64,000 bases of DNA from positions 30,582,939 through 30,646,938 of the forward strand of contig OY855911.1 of assembly GCA_963693305.1 (NCBI GenBank), written 5' to 3'. A model generated the notes under the pieces. It did no database searches. It saw only the letters and a program-made list of their open reading frames with translations, and was not told the origin of the DNA. Positions 1 to 12,100 of this stretch are shown in pieces. Origin of the DNA: Meandrina meandrites (lineage: Eukaryota; Cnidaria; Anthozoa; Scleractinia; Meandrinidae). The stretch's first letter is position 1, and every line of letters starts with the position of its first letter. The translations under genes were made by a program, and so were the position numbers.

Positions 1-179
1 TTGATTGCTTACAATTTATTTTGTGTTTCTTCCATTCCAAATTCTAGGACAAACATTGTGTCTGTTACTTAGAGAGCTCTCAAGAATAACTTCAAATTAG
101 GTTTATTTTTCGGAATCTTGTGGAAGATATTTTTAACGTTCTCACTAACAAGGGATAATGTTGACATTGTTTTTATCAG

Positions 180-3100
180 AGTGATGACTGCACAGTGTTT
201 TTCTTCACTGTCGGAGACACATACAAACCAATTGGTTTTATTGAAACTGCCTCTCCAGTTGTGTCTATTGAATGGTCAAAGGACAGAAAGGTAAAGGACG
301 TTTATTTATAAACTTGATTATTTTTACGGTTAAAATTTGTAATGTCATCTGAAAAGTCAGTACACTGAGGGCAGTTTGCCGTTGCTTTAAGACCATCGTA
401 AAGTACTTGTTGAGTGAAATTGTAATGGTCATGTTGAAATACAGATTTCCACAAGATATAAGAACCATATTTTAATAACGAGTGTCCAAATGAGACATTT
501 TTGTGTCTACATTTGAAGACAAACCATGGGTGCTTTTTTAGTTCCTTTCCTCTGCTTGGAGTTTCATTCTGGCCATTTTTCATGGCTCCACTGCACGCAA
601 CAAGCCTTGAAACTGCGGAAAATTTTAGAAACCATCAGGCACCCAATGAACATTTTACCTTCCAGGTTCACATAGAATACGATTGAGCAACTAAGACTTC
701 AGTGTAGACTGCGTATCATCCTGATTGTGATGTTTTCATTTGTCACCAGGCCCCGAAGAGCATACTCATCAGCTGTAAAGATGGCACCGTGCTTCATGTC
801 GAGGCTCCTGCTCCTGACAAATATGACACAAGCAAGACTTTCCACCTCCCCCTGACCAATCTGAAGACCAAGGAGTATCACTTCACCAGTGTCAAGGACA
901 AACTGAGGGTGAGCAGCTTTGAGATCTTGTTTTGTTTTGCTCGTCATCAGATGTTCCTGAATCACAGTTAGTAGGTAGTAGGTATAGTTGGCTACTAAAC
1001 ATCGAAATTTCATTCGTGAGAGCTGTTTGTTAAAACTCTCTAACCGACAGGGCAGCTTGGAGATGGCAAGTGCAAAGCCCAATACTTTAAAGCTAGGAGA
1101 AATAAACAGCGCCTGTAACACTTCATTGAACAATTGGTTCTAAACTCTTGTTTGTTTCCGGCCAATCGGATGCAAAAATAAATTAATCATCTTTCTTCTT
1201 ACGCGATTCTCCCCATTCCTGCCACAAGTAACATGTTTTTTTAAACCCAAATCTCTTCGAGTTTTGAATAGTTTAAGGATATAGTCAGACCGCTAACTGT
1301 AGCAATGCAGAGAGAAAATATCAGTTTTCTTATTGAACCCTAATGGCAAGAACAGAGATAGTCTTAACTGCAAGTTTTATTGCCGCTAATGTGATTGTTC
1401 AATGTTCCGCAGAAAGCCGAAGAAGAAGCGCAAAAGGCCAAAGAGGAAGAAGAGAAACGGAAAAAGAAAGAAGAGGAACGAGCACGGCGGCGAGCGAGAG
1501 GATTAGATGATGAAGAAGAACAAGAGCAGGAAGAAGGAAAAACGGAAGGCGAAGAAGATGAAGAGGAAGAGAAGGAAGGCGAGGAAACAGAAGAGGAACA
1601 GCATCGAGAACCGGGCGAAATAATCAAAGGATTTTATTATGGCAAGAGTGATAAATTCTGGGTTTCCATGGTAAGTTTTTCTTTACTACTTGTGCTGCGG
1701 AGAATGGTACTTAGGTGTTGCGATCGTTGTTCACGTTTTTCTTCTGCAATTTTTGAAATGTATGTCGCAGTCAACGAAGTGCCGTTTGTATGAAATAATC
1801 AGATGTCAAATAATGCCCTTAAACTTAGATTTTGGAGACTACCTTAACTTTATTTTGGCCTGGTTGACCAGTATTTTATTCATCCAACCTCTCTTCATCC
1901 CCTATTTCAGTGTCTTTTTAGTGTAAAAAAAGATGCAGGATAAATTGACAAATCTCCGAGACAATACTGAAAAAAGTGTTTCTGTCCTCTTGTAAACGGA
2001 GAAATTTTTATAAACGTGTGCTGCTGTACACACGACTTATTCGCTTTTCTCGACTAGTTTTGTCAGTGCAAGACTGGAGTTGTAGAAAATTAACTCTAAA
2101 TTAAATTAACATGCTGGACAATAACCCAAGAATTTCCATCTGAGCGTTAGCAGTAGTAGAAAGAAATCGGGGCTCACTCGAGGCAAAGAAAAATTCTGTG
2201 ACCTCGGTGGGTTTCGAACGCATGGCCTCCAGATTGGATCACTGTTGCCGAAGCAAGACTGAACCACTGTTGCACCCCAGTTTACTCCATAATCATTTCA
2301 TTTCAGGATGGATGGGATGCCGGTTACATGTACGAGTGTGAATTTGATGACGGGAAGAAACCGGCTCCTGCTGAAGGACAAGAAGATACACGAGATGAAC
2401 CTGTCAGATCCATTCCTGTGGACAACAGTGATGATAAACCGATCAGATCCGTCTGCTTCAGGTGAGATGAAAGTGACTTTTTATGTCTTGTGAACAGTTT
2501 ATTTTGACTTACGAAAAGCCTGAAAATGCATTGTGTATTCGACGTTTCTTCTTGTGCAAAGCTGTTATGCATTCTTCCAAGATGTTGGTTTTGTAAAATG
2601 CGATCCAAACTTGAAACTACGTATCTCTCGTTTCCAAGTTTGTCCTTATAGTAATCCATCTCCATCCTCGCCATCGTTAGTCATCCTCACTTCGTAATAG
2701 ATTCTTATCTTTTACTGAGTACTGATCTACGAAATAAAACCATTATTGTTTGATTCCATTGCGTCTATAGGCTTGTGTTGGAGTTTAATATAGCGTGATT
2801 CTAAAAGCGAAGTTTACGAAACGGACCAAACAGAAAAATTTTGATCCTCGAATTATGTAGTCATTGACGTTGTTTTCTTTTCCTCGGCTGTGCTTTAGCC
2901 ACTCAGGTAAATTCGTTCTTCTTGGAATGGATAACGGAATCCTTCGTATTCATCCTCTGGATGGCTCAAACGACTTTGAACACTTCAGTTCATTCTGGGC
3001 ACTAAATGTGCATGATAACCAACATGGCGGCATCCGACACATCAAGACAAGCTTCGATGATAAGTATGTCTTTACAGCTGGAATGGACGGCAACTTCTTT

Positions 3101-6100
3101 GTGTTTCGCTTCATGGATAAAGCAGTTAAAGGACTCAAAGTGCCACACAAAGTCTCTATACCTTCAGCAAAGGTAAGATACAATGGAGAAAAAGATAACC
3201 ATCAAGATTTAAACAGGCAAGGTTTCTCAGGGACTACGCAACAAAGTAACATCAGGGATGCTTCGCTCCGAGGTTCAAACCCTTACCCTTTTATAAACCA
3301 TTTTTGACAGAAAAAGTAACGTGTCTTATTCCTAAGAGTGATAACTATCTTGTTTCTGAATTATTATGCTTGTTTTTTTTTGTTAATATTTTAGAAATTG
3401 ATCGGCGAAGAGGGTGAAGAGATAGTGAAGAAGATCGATGATATCGATGATCCAAACCACTACAGTATAGAACTCGAGAAACAGAAAGCAGAACATGATC
3501 GAATGGTTAAACTAGCAGAGGAGAAAAAGCAGGTAATTATTTGTTCACTGTTTATTTCTCGATCAAGGCGAGCGCGAAACCACGCCGGTGCCGGGATCGT
3601 CGCTAAAATAACAGTTTACAAAGTTAGCAAAACATCAAAGAGGTGACTAGCCACAAATGAACTTGGAAGGTCAAGACTGGAAATGATTGGGACGGATTGC
3701 AGCTCTCGAATAAAGTGTCCAGGCAGTAAGCGAGGTACACACTAACCGGCGAGGGGTTTAGGACGAGCACGGGAGATTTTTCCGCCCTCGTTGGCTAATA
3801 AAGCGCGCGCTAGCTGGTAGCGGATATTACAACTAAGGAGGAACTTTCTTTTCTAACGTGAAGTTTTCTTTTTTTTTTCAGAACATTCGTCGAAAGATAG
3901 GAAATTTGAGACGAGCTTTCAAGGAGTTAATGACGAAAAACCAGAAACTTCCTTCACATGTTCAACTCACACAAGATGTAAGTTAATGAACTACACGACT
4001 ACAGCTTGGGCGAGTGTGCAAGGCGACGGGCTTAAAATTGAACCATCCCTGGTTCAAATTCTTCATTTGCTAACTGGCTATCTTTCTAGCGTTGATCTTG
4101 GGACCAATGTGTTACAAATCGCGCTAAACAAGCTTATGTTCAATTTGCAATTCTGTATTCTTCATACAAGTGAATGCAAACTATATTCTGACACAGCACC
4201 CATTTCCATTTGACTTGTTCGCCGGAGCATTTCAAGGTGTTCTGTCACGTGTTGTACCTGGTTTGTCTATCGGTAGATTACTGAGATTTATCAAACCACC
4301 GCACGGCCCCGCTGGCGCAGTGCTGACTTCTGTTGGGCCCTAGGGCTCCCGCGCTAGTCAACTATTCGTTTAGTGCGGGCAATTCAGAACATTAACCAAC
4401 TGAACAAATTTTCACAACTTCCAAACAAAATCAAGTTCAACTTAGCTCGGACCAAATGGGGAAATATTTGGCTGTTGGTCATTTTGCACAAACTTTGGCC
4501 TCGGTCTGTCCGCCAAGACCTTATGTCAAATATTTTCCCATCCGGCCCTTCCACTTAGTCAATAAGCTTAGAATAACACCAGGTAAATACCATCTTTTTG
4601 TTTTCAGGAATTTGAAATCGATCCCGATCTCATTAAAGAGCAGAAAGCAGAGGTTGGATCTAAGGTAAGTTGGCATTGGATCACGTTTTCTGTCGCTTCA
4701 GTAATGATCGAGAGGAGCTGACGCTGTTTTGTTTTCGTATTTTTCATTCAGATTGAGCTTGTTCGTAAAGAGATGGCTTGGGAAGCTGAAAAGCAGTCAA
4801 TTGGATTGAAAAAGCTACAGAAGAGGTGAGGACTTGAAATCTAGAAGTAACACAGTAGAATTCTGATTTCTCGAACCCTCATTTTCCTGAAAATATAAAT
4901 TAGATGTTCGAGAAATCGGGATTCTTCTGCAAAAGCGTTCAGAAGCCAAGAAAGTATTGCTGAACATGATAAGGAAGGACCATGAGGTCCTTCCTTATCA
5001 ATATGGGGTCGCTCACTACCTCTTGGAACGAGTTACTTCACTGGTTCTAAAAACAATAGATAACAGGTCATAACAATGCCCCTAGCCCTGAATAACAATA
5101 GAGGTAGTGTTTACAGCGGGCGAATGAAAATAGAGGTTCCAGAGAGGTAGTGCCTTACTGTCAATATGATGTGCTGTAATAGCATAATTTACTAGTCCTG
5201 GTTCAAGCTCAGAACATTAATTCTTCTAACTGATCCCATTAATTTCATTTAATGCCAGTTCTGGCAATTTGGTGATGATCCAAGATAATGTCGCCAAGCT
5301 GATCATTTCTTTAATTCTCATCACATGACTACCTGACAATGTATTTTTACTGTAGGGAGAAAACAGATGTTGATCACTTCTGTTTATACTTCCTTTTGTA
5401 GATTCAAGGACGAGGTTGAATGTGATCGCATCGTTCTCCGCGCGTTTCTTTCTCCACATCTCGTCACAAGCTTCAGAGCAGCTAAACCCGACTATCATCA
5501 CCAGCTGCTACAGGAGGCCGATGGGACAGGGGGAGAGGGACCTGACGGGGGAGGACACGGGAGAAAAAGCTCTTCAAGTGGAACGAAGAATGCAGCGCAG
5601 GTAAAAAATTTTTAATTGCAATTACGGAAGTTTGTAATTTTTTTAGTCTAAAAAATTAATAGTTCTGTTGTAATGAAGTATTATTGTGTTATTGTTATGT
5701 TCAATGTAGCTAAAGAGACGTGGAACTCAAGAAAAGATGACTTTAAACCAGCAACAACAACAACAACAACAACAGCAGCAGCAGCAGCAGCAGCAGCAAG
5801 CTCCGGCATCACAGGGTCAGCTTGGAAGTAAAGTGGCGAATGCTCTGGCGAAAGCTGAGGCGCGCAGACAGAAGAGACTTGCACGACAAGCTGAGGTATT
5901 TTTAACGATCTGTTTAGCCTGAGTTATGTTATAACGAGAGAGTTTGTACACGCCCTTTACAACTCTTGGCGCTTAAGCAATCAGTAAGTGTTAAGAAATT
6001 GTTCAATGGCAGATTTGTCATTTCCGTCTGTGAATGTCTACCTCATTTTGCTGAATGCAAGGGTTTAGCACTCGAAAAGCTACGACCACAGTGCAAATCA

Positions 6101-9100
6101 TTACTGCGTCAAATAGTGGAGCAAGCCAATCAGAATTCCGGTAACAATCACGGGAAAACGCATTACGGGTGGAAAGCGCGGGAAAACCTGTAGCGCGAAA
6201 GCGCGGAAAAACTTGTAACGAGCAAGGGCGGGAAAAACGTGTATCGGATAACAAGAGCGGGAAAACTTGTCAAGGCTGGTTAAGGTAATAAACGCGGGAA
6301 AAGAATAACGTGGGAAATTAATTGGTCGAGGAAACAACGTTATCGCGTTGATTGCATGTAGCTGTAAGGCTTAGCGAATGCAAAACCCAAGCAACATCTT
6401 GTTTGTTCTTTAGTGGGACGAGCTGTATCGTAATAAACCTGATGAAGGTTATCAGGATCCCAAAGACGTCGCAGCGATAAAAGAAGCACGTGAAAACATG
6501 GGCGACTACAAACTGAAAACAGCTAAAGATTATGTTGTTCCTGAAAGCCTGAGAGTGAACGCAGACAAGAAGAGAATCCAACTGTTGAACCTACTTGACC
6601 AGGTAAATTGTGCCTCTTATAAATTCTTGATTGTCTTATTTTGCTGGGAGATGAAATGAATTAAAAGGAAAGGAAAAACGGGTAGGTTTTTTGTGTGAGC
6701 AAAATTGTATTGTAATCCATTTCCATCCTAGCCTTCGTTTGCCATCCTCACTGTCTAATGGTTCCCTGTAATTGTTCGAGCACCGTTCTACTAATCAAAC
6801 ATGACTGCTGGGTTGTTGAGGACCTAGAAGTAGATTCGAACATCCCCAAATGCCTTTCTAACCCTCGTTTGTTTCTCTCGTTGTTTGCAGATTCATCATT
6901 ACAAGTTCCAGTTTAACCAGTCATTTTTAGCTCTCCGAGACAAGAAAGTCAAGATAATCAAAGAGGTAAGTCATGCTACAGAGCTTATTTTCCTTGACAT
7001 AAGATAACTGTTCTTTATTGTCCGAATAACGATTTGTTGAGTGAACACTCGTAATTTAATTTTCAGTTGAAAGAAACAGTCGCTCAGCTTGAAGAAGTCC
7101 AGCGCAAGATCGACCCGTACTCCAAACGGGCCATCCCGAAAATACCCGAAATGATGCCAGACGAATGTCCTGAAAAGTAAGTTTGCGTTATAATTGTTGT
7201 TAAACGTCAATCAAAGGAATAATAAAAGCCAATCAGAAGCCGGCAGCAAAAGTCAGCTAACCAATCGGAACTTGAAACACAGATTTGGAATTTACTGCCG
7301 CAACAGAAGGCGGGAGAAGGAACACTAGCCAAATCGCGATTGTTGTTTCGTTTACTCGAGTGGTCGGGGAGATCAGTCAGATGTTAGTCCATCGTGGGCT
7401 TCCCCCAACAGTTTCCTGACAGCTGCTCGTGCGGTATCATCTATTATTTTGAATGAAGATCGTAAATAGTAAAGAGTAAAGTATTTTGCTGAAGGACAGA
7501 CCTTCGGATTCGGAGTGCAGCAGCGATGCGCTAACCATTAGGCCACTGTACTTCTCACATTGACCTGCACATGTACTTACCAACTATAAAATAAGATATT
7601 TGAAATTCATCAAATACATTGCAACATTTAAACAAACACCTGTAGATACAGTGAATGCGAGGCAATGTAAACGAATTCAGCGCTGCTGTTTATTGAATAA
7701 AATTTACAAGGTCAATTTTTTAAAAAATTTTACAATGAAGTTATAAACGGAGTTACGTTATTTCAGCCCCCAGTAGAAATCTTCCCCCCTCCCTCGCCCT
7801 CAAACACAGTCAGTCGGCTTTGGTGGTCGTGGTACAGTGCTCTTCGTGCTTGCACCAGTCCCTCTCCTGACAAATTTCATCACAATACATGATGCCATGA
7901 CATCCACCGCACATGAACATGGTAGAGCCCAATCTCCCGCAGTTTGCGCACTTCCATTCTGTACTCTCTTCCTCAGCTTTGCTGAACTTTTCGTTTCGCC
8001 TTGATTCTTCGAACTCAAGCGTGGCTAGTTTCCGTTTTCTAGCAGTGGCAAACTCCTGAAAGGTTTTCTCTCGTGTTTCTTTTTTCACCCTCGCGATCTC
8101 CGCTTCGTGTTGTCGCTTCAGGCGGCCCATAGCATCTTGCACCTCCCTGTTCTTATCGCTAATCAAAGATTCAATGGATTGCTTGGCTCTGAGGTAGACA
8201 TTGTCAACAGCAATGCGACTGGATTCTCTTTCCTTCTCGATCTGCTTACGCAGAAGTTCTTTTTTCTTCTCGATCTGAGCTTTCTCTTCTTTTATTTTCG
8301 CGGCCGCCACCACAGTAGCGGTTTGTAAAACACTCAGCTGATATTCCTCGATTAGGTTCGCTGTACTTTTCTGGCAAGAGTCCATTGCATCTTGCAGCTC
8401 TTTAACCCTCGCAAGTAGATTTTTCGACATCTTTTCTTGTTTTGCAACCAGTTAATCCAGCAAAATATAGAGCAACGATGTTTTTATTCGACTCGCGCGA
8501 CGGACTGTTTTTTTTTCTGTTGAAATTTGTTTTCGGTTGCCATGGAGCGCATCTTCAACATTGTTGACGCGTCTCTCTAACAGAGATCGCGCGCGCGCGG
8601 AAAATGAAAAAATAAAACGTCGAGTGCTCACAGTGTTGAATACGCGACAAGATCATCAAATTAAAAACGTCTTAGGAAAAGTACTTTCGGAGTTTTTTTA
8701 ACTTTTCTCGTTTTAAATCAGTTATTGTAAAGTCTCTCTTTGAGTTCTTTCAGTCTGCAAATAAATAAACGGAAAAATTATCGAACGAGAGCGTGGAATG
8801 CGGCAGGGAATTTTAAATCGATAGAAGAATAATATTTTCGTCACTTGTGAAAATTTTGTTGTATTTTTTTTTGTTTGTTGAAATCCTTCCAAAAATAAGT
8901 TATAAATTCCCTGAATAGTTCGTTAATCTTTTTGCGAAAATCTGACCAGCAATTTAAGAAAAAGGAACATACAAACACGACACCTTCATGGTCCAAAACA
9001 ATTTTCAATCCCACGCTCCACTAAGAAGACAATCTTGTTCGCTAAAATAATAAATGGCGCGCAAGTTTCTCACTTGCATTTCCGCTTAAGGGAAAGAGAA

Positions 9101-12100
9101 GTGCAGGAAATCGATCACTGAATACAATTCTTTCTCTTCTTCCTTTTTAGACGTCTTGAATACACCCGTGAACAGCTTCTTGAGTTTAAGAAACAAGTAG
9201 ACGAGAAAGTTGGTCAAGGTCATGGAGAGGAGCAGGGAGGCGGGTTTGGAGGTTTTGGCGGATTTGGTGGAGGGAGTTCTGAGGTGAGTTTTAATCAATC
9301 CAACATTTTTTTAAGCCAGTTTCCGTTCTCTTTCTTTTCCTCTGAGAAGCCAAGGACGCCACACGTGCCGATGAATTTGCTTGCGCAGCAGCTAGTCCTG
9401 TGATTGGCTAGAAGTTTGGGAAACCAACCAAAAGATGCCATTGACCATTTCCACATCTCCCATATACACCTTGTTTGCCTCCACAATTTTGCATAAGTAT
9501 TGTTTTTAAGTTTTTTTTGCTTATGTAAAATGTTTTGGGGAAAACAGTGTATTATGGGAAATGTGAAAGTGGCGAATAGCGAAGGAAAAATAAAAAACTT
9601 TATCAAGCGACGACGGTACTATGCTTTTCGCTGAAACGTTTGTTTCCTCGAAAAATATCTCAATTGATTCATTGTTCTCCATCCAAATCGTCTTGCTACC
9701 TCATGTACATCATCATTTTGATCTGTCATTTCAGCCCGCAAAACCAGCGTCCCTTAGCAAGCCAGGGACGCAACAGAGGGACCGTTCCATCTCCTCTGTG
9801 TCTGTACATTCCTCTGGAAGGCCCAAGTCCAGTTTGAGTACCTTGACGGACAAAGGAAGCCCTGAGCCTGCGATAGAAGAGATCATCGAGGAGCCTTCTC
9901 TCTTGGAACAGGAGATCCAGTATGAGGAACAAATCAGGTTAGAAATAAGTTTGAAATGCCTTCTGATGATGTCTTGACCCGTGTATAGAATAAAAAGTTA
10001 AAGAAAATCATTTGACCGGGTAAAAGCGCGGAAATCTTTAATATAGTCAGTGAAAAGCACTGAAAAACGTGTGACCCTTACAAAGTGCGGCAAAACGTGT
10101 AATCATGGCCGGCGCGAGAAACACGTACCAAAGGGAAGCGCGTGCACCAAAGGCAAACGAACGTGGGAAGCGCGGGAAAGTCTCGTGAGCCAACATCGTT
10201 AAACTTCAATGAAAGCGCCTTCTGTAAGTTTAATCGTAGAGGGCATCTTATCGCTATACGCTTGAAGGTAGTAACCACAAGTAATTCAGTTATTTTAAGA
10301 AAGGACAATCCTGATTAGCCTGTTGTCTCATTTTCTTGTCAGACTGCAGTATGAGCAAGATGTGTTAATCGACAAGATCACCAGCACTCTGGAGAAATTT
10401 GACGCTGATCTGAGATACCTGAGGCATGATAAAATGCACCTGGAAGTCGCTGTGAAGTGTGCGGACCTCAGGTAAGATTTACACACTCGGTGGTTGCATA
10501 TAAACGTTTTTGCTAGCGATTGAGTAGGAGTCGTAATCGGAGTCGCGAGAGTGCTAACGACCTAGCGAAAATCGGAGTCGAAAGCAGATTCATATAAAAG
10601 CTCGACGGAATCGTAACCGTTAGAACGTTTCCATTTTCTTGCAATTCCGCTTATGACTTCGTCGTTTATTATCGAGTGAGTCACAAGCAGAAGCGCAACA
10701 ACAAACCTGTCACAATACTAGTTCTCATGTAAAGGCGGAAGGCGGAAAAAATAACCGTTTGAAGACTTGACTTTTCTTGATATTTCAGGCTGAAAGACCA
10801 TGTCTGGTTAACTCTTTCTCTCTCAAATTTACCTGTTGGTAATCTTAGCTACATCCCAGCGTCTTATTGTATTTTGCTTGCGACATCGACAATCTGTTCT
10901 TTGACGTAATGAATATATGAAAGACATATATGAACTGCGGATTAATGATGAAATGAATGAAATGATCCTCGCAGTGTGAAAAGCAAAACATTTCAAGGCT
11001 ACAACGCGATTTGAACCCATGACCTCCGCGATACAAGTGCGTTGCTCTTCCACCTATGAAGCTCCCAACGTATTAAGGCTTCATAGCTCAGTTGGTAGAG
11101 CAACGCACCGTTATCGCGGAGGTCATGGGTTCAAATCCCGTTGTAGCCTTGAAAATTTTCAGGCTAAAAGTATGCAGTTGGTTAAATTGCTTTCACACTG
11201 CGCGGATCATTTCATTCATTTTATAATCAGTTCTTTCTTGCGCTTCTGATTACAACTCCGACTCTGTCGCTTCTGAATACCAACCTTAAATAGAATGAGT
11301 GAGCCTGGGTCTGGGATGGAGGTACGGTGGATAGCAGGGGGTGGGGTGGGTAGATATATTGATGTATTTGCGTTCTTCTTCCCCCTTAACATTTAAATTT
11401 CTATTTCGTTTTACTTTGACAGGCAAGTTACCCTGTTTGAAGAGTTCATGTTGTTGAAAGAGTTCGAGAAAAGAGAGAACAGTTTTGCCAACAAAGTGAA
11501 CACGAAACTTTCGGAGAAGGAAGAGATGCAGGAGAAGGTATGATAAATGCGATGATGCATTGTTGTGCAGTGCACAGTTTCCTATCGGTTCCTAATGTTT
11601 CATTCCAGGTTAAAATCTGAAACCGAACCCAGAGGTAATGGGTCTAAATTCCAATTCGTCGTATGCTGATTTACTTTTTGTCTCCCAATTGCCCAAGACT
11701 CACAGGCGACCGAACAAAACGGACAAAGTGAAATAAACTCCCACTCTTGTAGAAAAAGAATTGTCAAAAACCATCCTTAAAATTGCGTCCAAACTTGTTT
11801 CCTTTAGCGAAAATGGTCTTTCCTTGGAACTGTTAAAGTTTTAGTTTTCACTTCTTCCCCTCGCCACGACCTTTTTCTTTTTACTCTCTCCATTTTTTCT
11901 CGGTCTTTGCGACTGTTCCCAGCACACGAGGAAACAGCTTCACTGTTATGTTGACATGGTCGTTCTCCCTCTTTCAGGTGGAAGATTGTCAAATAAAACT
12001 AGACTCGAAGAAGCAAGACATCGAGAAACTTCAAGAACAAGAGAAAGCGCTGTACACTACATTCTCGGCCGTGCTCGGCGAGAATAACAAGTTCGAGTCG

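Noticed and set aside
1364..1627. Serine-rich minus-strand ORF
   Set aside because: It is the antisense shadow of the Glu/Lys-rich CFAP44 exon 1413-1670.
2324..2674. 116-codon minus-strand ORF
   Set aside because: It overlaps the CFAP44 exon 2307-2461, has no domain, and the exon in the plus frame joins its neighbours in phase.
11079..11152. Functional tRNA gene
   Set aside because: A- and B-boxes are present, but the anticodon stem has two mismatches, position 33 is not T, and the acceptor stem has a mismatch. It is a SINE head.
10845..11249. ORFs reading [12 protein letters not shown] on both strands
   Set aside because: This peptide is the accidental translation of the tRNA-like SINE head, seen in both copies of the inverted pair.
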